Source: Bernardetiaceae bacterium
GTDB taxonomy: Bacteria > Bacteroidota > Bacteroidia > Cytophagales > Thermoflexibacteraceae
NCBI GenBank assembly: GCA_025454895.1
Contig: JALONO010000010.1
Span: 1 to 52,952, forward strand
Length of the DNA: 52,952 bases
Direction: 5' to 3'
Position numbers and translations under genes: made by a program. A model generated the notes under the pieces. That model was not told the DNA's origin and ran no database searches. It saw only the letters and a list, made by a program, of their open reading frames with translations. Below, piece after piece: positions 40,377 through 48,994 of the stretch. The first letter of the stretch is position 1; every line of letters begins with the position of its first letter.

Positions 40377-43300
40377 CTAGTTCAAGGTGAGTCGGGTGTT
40401 TAACACCTCCTCGCCCACGATCAGTTGGACGATGTAAACGCTCCGGGGCAAATGCCCTAACGAGATGGGATAATCTTTCTGAAGCACCCATTCATCGTAC
40501 TCTTGGTAGATCACCTGGCCCAGTAAATTGACTACCCGTACCGTTACCGGGCTAAACTGGCCCAAGTTCACGCTCACCACGGCGTTGCCCGAAGTGGGGT
40601 TGGGGGTAATCCTAAAGTTGTGGATAATGGTGGGCGCGTTGGCACTCTGCACGGGCACTTGCATCTCATAGCTTACCTGGCAGCCGTTTTTTTGGACGGT
40701 GAGTTTGATTTTGTATACCCCAGGGGCGTTGTAGCGCACCGAAACGCGGTTTTCCAGGGCCAACTGTCCGTTGCCTAGCTCCCATTGGTAGGCATCAGCG
40801 GTTAAATCCAAGGCTTCTAACCGCAGGATATCGCCCACGATCAAACCCGCCGGGGGGATTTGCAACCTAAACTCGGCCGATAAGTCGGCCAAACTGACCC
40901 GCACCGGCACCACTTCGCTCTCGCCCAGCGAGTCGATCTGGCTCACGTAAACGGTGGTTGGCCCCCGCAACACGCCCAGGTTAAACGCCCCGCCGCGCCC
41001 CACCCAGGCCGCCGGCGGAGGTTGGGTATAAAACAGGTAAGTGCCACCTCCTTCCGGGCTAATCAAGGCTTCGGTGCCGGGGCACACCACCAGGTCGCGC
41101 ACCTGGGGCGGGGGCACCAGGTGGCGCACCGTTACGGTTTTGGTTACCGTGGCCGTACAACCCAGCCGGTGCCGCGCGGTGAGGCTCACCCGGTAATTGC
41201 CCGGCCGGGCAAACCGATGGCTGGGCTGGCTGACCCCGATCAATGGTGGCTGGCCGTCGTCAAAATTCCAGACCAGGCTAATGTCCGGGTTGTTGGTGAA
41301 GTTGGCGGCGTTAAAATGGATTTGATAAAGTTGGCCAGTTTCGGCAAAACTGAAATCAGGTTTAAGGTCTATTACGGTCACCATAACCGCCCGCGAAGCA
41401 CTTTCTACCACCGAGTCGGCATTGGTTACATAAATCTGGCTCGTTTGGCTGGGCCAAAAACTGTACTGCCGCCCGGTGTAAAACGGTCGGGAATTGGTGG
41501 CCGAGTTGTAAAAGTTGAACCGGGTGCCGTTGCTGGGGCGCAGGGTTACACTGTCGCCCGCGCACACCTGGAACGCCGAGGGCAAATTAGGCAGCGGCCC
41601 CCGCCGGCCCACCCTAAAGGTTTGGCTGGTGCTGTCCACACAACCCAGTAAATCGGTAACCTTGAGCGTAACCGTGTACACGCCTTGGCGCTGGTAGGTG
41701 TAGGCCACCTGCTGGCCGTTGCGTCGCGATCCATCGCCCATGTTCCACTCCCAATGGGTGATGTTAAAGTTCCGGGTGCTGCGATCAACAAACGTAATCC
41801 GGTCAAAAACAATGGTATCGGCCCGGGGCGAATAATCGAACGCCGCCCGCAAACGGCTGCGGGAAATTGCCCCGGCCGCTGGCAGGCTTTCCAAGGCCGA
41901 GTCGAGGTTGGTTACCCAAAACTGGGTGATGGCGGTGTCGGCCACCGTCCAGCTCCGGCCGGTAAACGTGGGGCGCACCCCAGGGCCAGGGGCCTGCCGA
42001 TAAAAGTTGAACCGGCTGCCACCCACCGGGGCTATTTGCACCGGAGCCGTGCGGCAAGCATAAAGCGGGCTAACGATCGAGGGCACCGGTCCCCGCACCA
42101 GATTCACCACTTTGATGGTCCGACTCACCACCGCCGTACAACCTGTCGTGTCGGTGACCGTGAGCGAAACTCGGTAGTTGCCCGTCCGGGTAAATCGGTG
42201 GCGCACCCGGGCGGTGGTTACTTCCGGGCTGCCATCGCCAAAGTTCCAGCGGCGGCTCACCACGGCCAGGCTTTGGTCGGCAAAATGGATAAACGCGGAG
42301 TCCACCAGGTTGAGCGAGTCGGTAGAGGTAACGAACCGAACCGCCGTGAAATGAGGGCGGAAACGATAAGGCAGCAAAGGGCCTTCAATGAGCGAATCGA
42401 CATTGCTGATAAAAATAGTGCGGGCGGAGTCCGCTAACGTTACGGGCAGTTCTGCGCCAATGAGTTGGGGATTGCCCAGGTCGTCGCTGCGGTAAAACCG
42501 GAAACGGGTACCGTTGCCGGGGCGGATCGCGAATGGGGGCGCACTAGCGCACAACCGGGGCGAAACCGTGGGCAGAGGCCCGCGCGGGGTGGCGGCATTG
42601 AGGAAAAGTTCGGCCTGGGCCACCGCCTGGCGGAGTTCGGCCAGGGTAGCCGCCCCGGCCACTACGAAGCTTACCCGCCGCTTTTCGCCGGGCTGCAAGG
42701 CGCGGATTTGGGTGGCTACCACTTGGGCCACATCGCCGCTGGGCGCGGGCGGGCCGTTCAACGCCCCGGTGAGGGCGGTGAATTTCTCGGCCACGGTTAA
42801 CCCATCGGCCCAATTCAAATCTGGACTGGGTTGACTTTTGTGGATGGCCCGGTGGCTGCGCTGGGTACCGCCCAGCACTTTAACGGCCATAAACTGATTA
42901 CCCGCCGCGTTTTGGGTGTAGCCAAACTGGCCCACTTGGTCCCAATTGGCCTGGTCTTGGGGCGAAAGGTCCCAGTCGGCCAGCCAACCCACCCGCAGGC
43001 TGTCCCAAGCCACAAAACCCAGGTTTTGGATATCGTTATGTACCACAAAATACTGATGGTGAGGCGTATTGATCCGGCCGTACACTTGCTGCTCCACCGC
43101 CAAATTGAGGCGGCTAGTTGCCACGCTATCTGTAAACACGCCCCGGGCCGACAGGTGCTGCCACCCGCGTTCAACTACCCGCATGGGTTGGCGTGCCCCA
43201 AAATCGGTCGATTTTTGGCCGGGCAACGAGCGCACCGCGTTCGACACCGCCGTGGCATTGAAACCGATGAGCAGGCCCATTTCTTGGGCCACTAGCTGGC

Positions 43301-45080
43301 CGTTGTACAAAACGCCCAGGCCCTCCCGGTTGGCCGCATCTACGCGGCCCAACCGCCCGTTCGCCGCCGCCGAAAGCGAGAATTTATTGAGTTGTAGATC
43401 GATGAAATAAGGCGAAGTGTAAACTACAAAATATTGATAATCAACGTAGTTCTGATCAATAAAATCCAACTTGAACACCAAGGGCGAATTGGCGGGCGTA
43501 TTGGCGGCCAAAGCCACCCTAAACGGGGCGGCCTGGTTACTCACCGAGTCGCGCGTGACCAGGGCACCTAGCCTAAACTCGGCCTCGCCAAGTACCCGGG
43601 CTTGGGGCGACACTGCGCTCAACCGCACCCGCGCGTTGGCCGTAGTGGCCTGGAGGTAGTTGGCAAACACCGCCCGGATGCTCAGGGTATCCCCGCCGTG
43701 GACGTAGGCCCCGAACCGGTTCTCGGCCCGGAACGAGCGCAAGCGCACCGCCTTGGCCGTGTAGCGCTCCTGCAAAGCCCGCTGGATATTCAAGCGGCCC
43801 CGGCCTAGTTGCTCGTTGGCCAGTTGGTTGGCCGGGCGTTGGTAAATATTGTCGGAGGTAACGCGGAGCAATTCGCCCACTTGCAGGGCGTTCAGTTCGG
43901 GGTAGCGGGCCATCACCAGCCCGGCCGCTCCCGACACAAACGGGGCCGCGAACGAAGTCCCGGTGTGCCCGGACAGGAACCCATCGTTCACGCCGGTCGA
44001 GGTAAGGTCCACCGCCGGGGCAGCCAAATCGACCAAGTGGTTGAACGTAGTGCCCAAAGTAGGGGCTTGGTTGTAGCGATTATCGTCGCGGTCCAACCCC
44101 GCTACCGACAGCACGTGGTCGTAGGAGGCCGGGAAAAGGTACTCCGACCGGTTGGTATTGCCCGCAGCGGCCACCACCAGCACGTTTTTTTGCAAAACCG
44201 CGTAATTGATAATCTCCTGGGCAAACCGCAAAGGCCGGTCGTTAAGGTCGTAAAGCGATAAGTTGACGATCCGCGCCCCGTTGTCGGCCGCGTATTTAAT
44301 GGCTTGGTAAATGGCGGTAGCCTCCAACCTTCCGCGGGCATCGTACACTTTAATGGGCATAAAACGGCAGTTATAACCCACGCCAGCCAAGCCTAAGTTA
44401 TTATTGGGCGTGCTGCTCATGATCCCGGTTACCCAAGTGCCGTGCGACGTGGTAGGGGTCATACCTGGATTGTTGGGATCGGCCAAGTCGACTCCCACCA
44501 CATCGTCCACGTAGCCGTTGCCGTCGTCGTCCACGCCGGAACGGCCATAGTGCTCGGGCCAGTTGCGCCACACCCGGTCGCGCAGGTCGGGGTGGTTAAA
44601 ATGCACCCCGCCGTCCACTACGGCAATCACAATGCTGCTGTCGCCCTTGCTCAATTCCCAGGCTTCGGGGGCTTTTACTTGAAAGTGGCCCCAGCTAGCG
44701 TCGCGGTCAGTGGCGATGAGGGGATCGTTGGGCAACGAAGCGGCCAGGGCATAGGGCACTGGCTCGGCATAAAGCACGCCGGGTTGCTTGGCCAGTTGGG
44801 CCAGGGCTAACCCGATTTCTTGCCCTGGCTGCAAATGCACTTCCACTAACTGGCCCCAGCCACCTTTGGGTTCTGGCAATAACCAGCGGGCCTCCTTCAC
44901 CTGGGGCAACCGCTTTAACTCGGCCAGCGAACTTACGGGGGTCAACTTCACCACTGCTTTGTTGGGCACAAGGCTCAGCCCGCTAACGGGTTGGGGCAGG
45001 GCAAACGGAGTTGGCTGGGAGGATGCCCCCACGCCCAAAACAGTCAAAAACAGGTAGATATAGCGTAAAATAGGCTGCAA
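40377..45080 (-). CDS. T9SS-secreted subtilisin-like serine protease with PKD modules
   Basis: The 1567-residue secreted protease starts at TTG (45080): an in-frame TAG lies two codons upstream, so no longer start exists. A signal-like stretch (YIYLFLTVLGVGASS) precedes a propeptide and an S8 catalytic domain at about 145-430. The triad is D156 (VAVVDGGVHF), H213 (TSHGTWVTG) and S376 (GHTGTSFAAP), with oxyanion N308 (AAAGNTN). After an Ig-like stalk come four alternations of a Cys-initiated module (for example CAGDSVTLRPSNGTRFNFYN) and a PKD domain (for example WNFGDGSPEVTTARVRHRF). The C-terminus (FRITPNPTSGNAVVSVN to LTLN, about 1490-1567) is a type A T9SS sorting domain. It probably degrades extracellular protein. 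Confidence 0.93.
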   Translation of the reverse strand: MQPILRYIYLFLTVLGVGASSQPTPFALPQPVSGLSLVPNKAVVKLTPVSSLAELKRLPQVKEARWLLPEPKGGWGQLVEVHLQPGQEIGLALAQLAKQPGVLYAEPVPYALAASLPNDPLIATDRDASWGHFQVKAPEAWELSKGDSSIVIAVVDGGVHFNHPDLRDRVWRNWPEHYGRSGVDDDGNGYVDDVVGVDLADPNNPGMTPTTSHGTWVTGIMSSTPNNNLGLAGVGYNCRFMPIKVYDARGRLEATAIYQAIKYAADNGARIVNLSLYDLNDRPLRFAQEIINYAVLQKNVLVVAAAGNTNRSEYLFPASYDHVLSVAGLDRDDNRYNQAPTLGTTFNHLVDLAAPAVDLTSTGVNDGFLSGHTGTSFAAPFVSGAAGLVMARYPELNALQVGELLRVTSDNIYQRPANQLANEQLGRGRLNIQRALQERYTAKAVRLRSFRAENRFGAYVHGGDTLSIRAVFANYLQATTANARVRLSAVSPQARVLGEAEFRLGALVTRDSVSNQAAPFRVALAANTPANSPLVFKLDFIDQNYVDYQYFVVYTSPYFIDLQLNKFSLSAAANGRLGRVDAANREGLGVLYNGQLVAQEMGLLIGFNATAVSNAVRSLPGQKSTDFGARQPMRVVERGWQHLSARGVFTDSVATSRLNLAVEQQVYGRINTPHHQYFVVHNDIQNLGFVAWDSLRVGWLADWDLSPQDQANWDQVGQFGYTQNAAGNQFMAVKVLGGTQRSHRAIHKSQPSPDLNWADGLTVAEKFTALTGALNGPPAPSGDVAQVVATQIRALQPGEKRRVSFVVAGAATLAELRQAVAQAELFLNAATPRGPLPTVSPRLCASAPPFAIRPGNGTRFRFYRSDDLGNPQLIGAELPVTLADSARTIFISNVDSLIEGPLLPYRFRPHFTAVRFVTSTDSLNLVDSAFIHFADQSLAVVSRRWNFGDGSPEVTTARVRHRFTRTGNYRVSLTVTDTTGCTAVVSRTIKVVNLVRGPVPSIVSPLYACRTAPVQIAPVGGSRFNFYRQAPGPGVRPTFTGRSWTVADTAITQFWVTNLDSALESLPAAGAISRSRLRAAFDYSPRADTIVFDRITFVDRSTRNFNITHWEWNMGDGSRRNGQQVAYTYQRQGVYTVTLKVTDLLGCVDSTSQTFRVGRRGPLPNLPSAFQVCAGDSVTLRPSNGTRFNFYNSATNSRPFYTGRQYSFWPSQTSQIYVTNADSVVESASRAVMVTVIDLKPDFSFAETGQLYQIHFNAANFTNNPDISLVWNFDDGQPPLIGVSQPSHRFARPGNYRVSLTARHRLGCTATVTKTVTVRHLVPPPQVRDLVVCPGTEALISPEGGGTYLFYTQPPPAAWVGRGGAFNLGVLRGPTTVYVSQIDSLGESEVVPVRVSLADLSAEFRLQIPPAGLIVGDILRLEALDLTADAYQWELGNGQLALENRVSVRYNAPGVYKIKLTVQKNGCQVSYEMQVPVQSANAPTIIHNFRITPNPTSGNAVVSVNLGQFSPVTVRVVNLLGQVIYQEYDEWVLQKDYPISLGHLPRSVYIVQLIVGEEVLNTRLTLN

Positions 45081-45174
45081 ACGCTAAAGATTGGGGTCAG
45101 GTGAGTGGACTAGCTGGTATAACTATTTAGGGTATAGTGGAGCACAGGGTAAAAATGCTGACATGGTTACGTCT

Positions 45175-45182
45175 TACTTTTG
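45175..45182 (+). promoter_or_regulatory. Candidate -7 box (TACTTTTG)
   Basis: Exact TAnnTTTG match in the divergent gap between the protease and the flavoprotein gene, 86 bp before the latter's TTG start. Confidence 0.5.
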
Positions 45183-45268
45183 TAAAACGTTGCAAGCCTA
45201 GGAAATTGTAAAGTAAACCATAATAATTTGCATTTGTTACGATCTGTAAGTTTTGAACCACTATTGCT

Positions 45269-46501
45269 TTGAAACCTTCGGTTTATGTAATTGGCGGCGG
45301 AGCGGCCGGTTTTTTTGCGGCGATACAATGTGCAGCCGCCAACCCCGCTTTGCAGGTAATTATTTTAGAAAAAACCACTAAAATTCTTGCCAAGGTAAAA
45401 ATTTCCGGCGGGGGGCGGTGCAATGTTACCCATGCCTGCTTCCAGGTGCCCGAAATGAGCCGCCACTACCCGCGCGGCGAACGGTGGATGCGCAAAATTC
45501 TGCCTCATTTTATGACGACCGACACCGTGGCCTGGTTCCAACAACGCGGCGTGGCCCTCAAAACCGAAGCCGACGGCCGGATGTTCCCCGTTACTGACGA
45601 CTCGCAAACCGTGATCGACTGCCTGGTGGGCGAGGCAACCCGGCTGGGGGTGCAAGTGCGGCTCCGGGCCGATGTGCAACAAATTGTGCCCCGGCCGCCC
45701 GGTTTTACCTTGCACCTTCGCGGCGGCGAGGCCCTCCTGGCCGGCCGGATAATTGTGGCCAGCGGGGGCAGCCCCAAGCTCGAGGGCCTCGCCTGGCTAC
45801 AGGCCCTGGGCCACGAGGTAGCCCCGCCCGTGCCCTCGCTGTTCACCTTTAATTTGCCGGGGCAGGCCATCACCCAGCTCGCGGGCGTGTCGGTGCCGCA
45901 GGTACGCGCGCGCCTGGGCGGCAGCAAACTGGAACAAACGGGCCCGTTGCTAATCACCCACTGGGGGCTGAGCGGCCCGGCCGTCCTCAAACTGTCGGCT
46001 TGGGGGGCGCGGGCCATCGCCGAGCTGGGCTACCAGTTTACCGCCCACCTCAGTTGGCTGCCTGCCCTCACCGACCACGACTTGCGCCAGCAACTGGTCC
46101 AGCTGCGGCCCTCGCTGGGGCCTAGGCAAATCGGCAACCGCAACCCGTTTGGTTTGCCCGCCCGTTTGTGGGAGTTTTTGTTGGAGAAAATTGCCATCCC
46201 GGCCGCCAAGCCCTGGCGCGAAGTGGGCCAAACCGACCTCAACCGCCTGGCCAACTTGCTCACTAACGACACGTACCCCGTGCAAGGCAAAACCACGTTC
46301 AAGGAAGAATTTGTAACCTGCGGCGGCGTAACCCTAGCCGAAGTAAACCCCGAAACCCTCGAAAGCCGCTTGGTGCCCGGCCTGCACTTTGCGGGCGAGG
46401 TGCTGGACATCGACGGCGTAACCGGTGGCTTCAACTTCCAGGCCGCTTGGACCACTGGCTACCTGGCGGGCCAGGCCGCCGCGAAAGCGGTACTGGCGTA
46501 A
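45269..46501 (+). CDS. NAD(P)/FAD-dependent oxidoreductase, YhiN/HI0933 family
   Basis: The 410-residue flavoprotein opens with the dinucleotide-binding motif V-I-G-G-G-A-A-G at 7-14, then the family signature KISGGGRCNVTH at 44-55. The C-terminal GEVLDIDGVTGGFNFQAAWT, followed by TGYLAGQAA, closes the FAD fold. This is the HI0933/YhiN (BaiN-like) group; a bile-acid role is known only for some gut members and is not implied here. The start must be the TTG at 45269, because an in-frame TGA lies four codons upstream and no ATG intervenes. The gene is monocistronic, divergent from the protease. The precise reaction is unknown. Confidence 0.9.
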   Translation: MKPSVYVIGGGAAGFFAAIQCAAANPALQVIILEKTTKILAKVKISGGGRCNVTHACFQVPEMSRHYPRGERWMRKILPHFMTTDTVAWFQQRGVALKTEADGRMFPVTDDSQTVIDCLVGEATRLGVQVRLRADVQQIVPRPPGFTLHLRGGEALLAGRIIVASGGSPKLEGLAWLQALGHEVAPPVPSLFTFNLPGQAITQLAGVSVPQVRARLGGSKLEQTGPLLITHWGLSGPAVLKLSAWGARAIAELGYQFTAHLSWLPALTDHDLRQQLVQLRPSLGPRQIGNRNPFGLPARLWEFLLEKIAIPAAKPWREVGQTDLNRLANLLTNDTYPVQGKTTFKEEFVTCGGVTLAEVNPETLESRLVPGLHFAGEVLDIDGVTGGFNFQAAWTTGYLAGQAAAKAVLA

Positions 46502-46568
46502 AGTGATCTCAAAAGTGAAGCACTTGCCCTAAAATCAAGTTGGAATTGCGCATTTCTCGTGAGATAAC

Positions 46569-46585
46569 TAATTGATAATCAATTA
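46569..46585. repeat. 17-bp palindrome (TAATTGAT-A-ATCAATTA)
   Basis: Perfect dyad with a single central base in the convergent gap 46502-46628. The core TTGATNATCAA also occurs at 1226-1236 and 11507-11517, each in repeat-rich intergenic DNA and each followed by an A/T-rich tail. Confidence 0.55.
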
Positions 46586-46628
46586 TAAAAACCATTAAAT
46601 CTCAAGAGCGTGATGGGCTAATGCGGCC

Positions 46629-47513
46629 TTACCGCAAAATCTTGAACTCAACCCGGCGGTTTTTTTGCCGCCCTGGTTCGGTATCGTTGGGGGCGAGGGG
46701 CAGCCGCCCGCCGTAGCCGTGCCACTTGAGTTGGGCCGGGGCCACGCCCTGCTGCACCAGGTACTGTGCCACCCGTTCGGCCCGCTGGAACGACAACTGC
46801 ACGTTTTTGTAAGCTGAGCCTACGTTGTCGGTGTGCCCGGCAATCTCGATCCGGGTTTGGGGGTTGCGGGTTAGGTAAGTTGCCAACACGTCGAGCTGGG
46901 GGTGAGCTTGCGGCAACAAGTTGGCCAAGCTCTGCTCAAAATGCACCGCGTCGAGCACTACCGACTGGCCCTTTTCGGCGGCCGCAAAATCCACAGGCGG
47001 GCCGGTGGCTGCAATTGGCTTATCGGTCGGCATTTGATTTTTCCCTTGATTGGCCGGGGCCTTTTTAACCACGGTGGCATTGGCCGGGTCGGGCCGTTCC
47101 AATTTCACCTCGCCCGACTGGCAGTCGGGCGCGGTCCACTTGCCCGTGAGCGACTGGACTTTGCCGTCGCTCTTTAGACTAAGTAACCCTTTTTTAATGC
47201 ACCAAAAGTAAGGAGGCGGGGTACGCTGGTAATCGATCCGCTCTTCTTGGAAAGTGAGTTGGTTATTCTGGAAGGTTCCATTCAAGATGATTTTTGCCTT
47301 GATCCCAGGGTCTTGGGGGCTGGCCACCACCGAGTAGCCCCGTACCTTGGCCCCTTCTTGTTGCAAGTGCATTTCAAAGTTATAGATCAGCAGCAAGCCG
47401 CCCGGGGCTTGGGTGAGTTTGCCCTTCCACACCCCGGCCACGCCTTGGCCCCGCACAAGGGGGCAAGCCAACCAGCCAAAAATCAGTAACCAAGTAATGT
47501 TTTTAAAAGGCAT
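46629..47513 (-). CDS. OmpA-family protein with novel N-terminal beta domain
   Basis: The ATG at 47513 gives 294 residues; a GTG two codons earlier is possible. A signal peptide (MPFKNITWLLIFGWLACPLV, cleavage near RGQ-G) precedes a domain at about 25-140 starting GVWKGKLTQAPGG and ending LTGKWTAPDCQSGEVKLERP. This resembles a small lipocalin-like or beta-sandwich lipid-binding fold, though I cannot name it. A Lys/Pro/Ala linker leads to an OmpA domain at about 185-294 with IEIAGHTDNVGSAYKNVQLS and FQRAERVAQYLVQQG, the canonical peptidoglycan-binding pattern, ending KNRRVEFKILR. It probably attaches the outer membrane to peptidoglycan. Confidence 0.85.
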   Translation of the reverse strand: MPFKNITWLLIFGWLACPLVRGQGVAGVWKGKLTQAPGGLLLIYNFEMHLQQEGAKVRGYSVVASPQDPGIKAKIILNGTFQNNQLTFQEERIDYQRTPPPYFWCIKKGLLSLKSDGKVQSLTGKWTAPDCQSGEVKLERPDPANATVVKKAPANQGKNQMPTDKPIAATGPPVDFAAAEKGQSVVLDAVHFEQSLANLLPQAHPQLDVLATYLTRNPQTRIEIAGHTDNVGSAYKNVQLSFQRAERVAQYLVQQGVAPAQLKWHGYGGRLPLAPNDTEPGRQKNRRVEFKILR

Positions 47514-47681
47514 ATCCACAGGGCGAAACGGAGTTCAAACCAGGGCGGCAACGCTTTGGTCGCGCACTGAGTTTAGCAATTAAGTACTTGACTATCTGAA
47601 ATTTAAGTAAAATTACCTTTCGAAATAAGCCAATATGATGCTGGTAAAAATGTAATTTCACCTTATCCAAATCACACTTGA

Positions 47682-47689
47682 CAAAATTA
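47682..47689 (-). promoter_or_regulatory. Candidate -7 box (TAATTTTG)
   Basis: Exact minus-strand TAnnTTTG match between the ypdA stop and the OmpA-family gene, 168 bp before the latter's ATG. The long leader lowers confidence. Confidence 0.35.
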
Positions 47690-47737
47690 GCCACAAACCT
47701 CAAACCAAAAAAAACGGTGGGCGGTCGGCCAGCCCGT

Positions 47738-48727
47738 TCACGGGGCCAACTGGGCCGTAATGTGGCCCACAATCAACTCGGCGTGCCCGCGCGAGTTCTC
47801 GATAAACCACTTGTTGGTTTCCAGCCCACCGCAGGCCACCCCGGCCAAGTACACGCCGGGCACGTTGGTTTGATGAGTAAGCGGCTCATAATAAGGCTTT
47901 TGCATGGGGTCAGTACCAATTTGCAGCCCCACTTGCTCAAATAGACCGTAGTCGGGCCGGTAACCGGTCATGGCCAGCACAAAATCGTTAGCCAGGGTAA
48001 TCGGCCCTTGGGGCGTGGCCACGTCCACCTCGCCGGGGCGGATGGCCGTCAGTTGGCTGTTAAAGTACGCTTTGATGCTGCCTTCTTGGATGCGGTTGAT
48101 AATGTCGGGCCGCACCCAGTACTTCACCCCCGGCCGGACCTCGGCCTGGCGGACGATCATGGTAACCTCGGCCCCTTTGCGGTAGGTTTCCAGGGCGGCG
48201 TCCACTGCCGAGTTGGCCGCCCCCACCACTACCACTTTTTGGAAGGCATACGGGTGGGCCTCGGTAAAATAGTGGCGCACCTTGGGCAGTTCTTCGCCGG
48301 GGATGCCCAGCCAGTTGGGCTGGTCGTAAAAACCAGTGGCGAACACCAGGTTTTGGGCCAAGTACTCGCCCCGGCTCGTGCGTACCCGCAGGCGCACCGG
48401 GCCGCCCGCAGGTAAGGTTTCTATTTGCGTAACCGCCTCATAAAGTTTGAGTTGTAACTGCCAATGGCTGGCCACCCGGCGGTAATAATCCAATGCCTCG
48501 CGGCGGGTAGGCTTCTCGCCGTGGGCGATAAAGGGCACCCCGCCAATCTCCAACCGATCAGCGGTGGAGAAAAACGTCATCCCCTGCGGGTAATGGTAAA
48601 GCGAGTTCACCAGGCAGCCCTTTTCCAAAATAAGGTAGGGCAACCCAGCTTTGCTAGCCTCGATCCCGCAAGCCAGCCCAATCGGGCCTCCGCCCACAAT
48701 CAATAATTGATACACTGGCAACGACAT
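47738..48727 (-). CDS. ypdA: YpdA-family bacillithiol disulfide reductase-like flavoprotein
   Basis: The 329-residue protein is of the YpdA/Bdr type. FAD-binding GGGPIGLA is at 12-19, the YpdA signature EKGCLVNSLYHYPQGMTFFS at 35-54, and a second nucleotide-binding motif VVVVGAANSAVDAALE at 165-180 for NADPH. In Staphylococcus aureus, YpdA reduces bacillithiol disulfide with NADPH and uses a cysteine in GGGPCG; here that position is isoleucine (GGGPIG). A cysteine at 38 in GCLVNS might replace it functionally, which is speculation. Together with bshC at 7711 it indicates bacillithiol metabolism. It is divergent from the HMG-CoA-lyase-like gene. A -7 box at 48831-48838 could drive it. Confidence 0.88.
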   Translation of the reverse strand: MSLPVYQLLIVGGGPIGLACGIEASKAGLPYLILEKGCLVNSLYHYPQGMTFFSTADRLEIGGVPFIAHGEKPTRREALDYYRRVASHWQLQLKLYEAVTQIETLPAGGPVRLRVRTSRGEYLAQNLVFATGFYDQPNWLGIPGEELPKVRHYFTEAHPYAFQKVVVVGAANSAVDAALETYRKGAEVTMIVRQAEVRPGVKYWVRPDIINRIQEGSIKAYFNSQLTAIRPGEVDVATPQGPITLANDFVLAMTGYRPDYGLFEQVGLQIGTDPMQKPYYEPLTHQTNVPGVYLAGVACGGLETNKWFIENSRGHAELIVGHITAQLAP

Positions 48728-48830
48728 GGCAAACTGGTTTTAACGGGCAAATTTCCATCTTCTTCCCCACAGTTTCAGGTTTTATTTCGATGTAAAATAC
48801 GCACACTTTGTCTTGTAAACAATTGATAAC

Positions 48831-48838
48831 CAAAGATA
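48831..48838 (-). promoter_or_regulatory. Candidate -7 box (TATCTTTG)
   Basis: Exact minus-strand TAnnTTTG match in the divergent gap, 103 bp before the ypdA ATG. Confidence 0.45.
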
Positions 48839-48994
48839 ATAATTCCTTGAACTTGCCATCAACGAGCCATTTTGCCACTAACGGCCCCGGCCGGCCCCTG
48901 TGGCAAATTTATTGCGGGTAAAACCCTTGAGGCCCGCCCGCCCGAAACGCGCCGCCCACCAAACCCGTTATTATTGCACCTGAACTCCGTTTCT

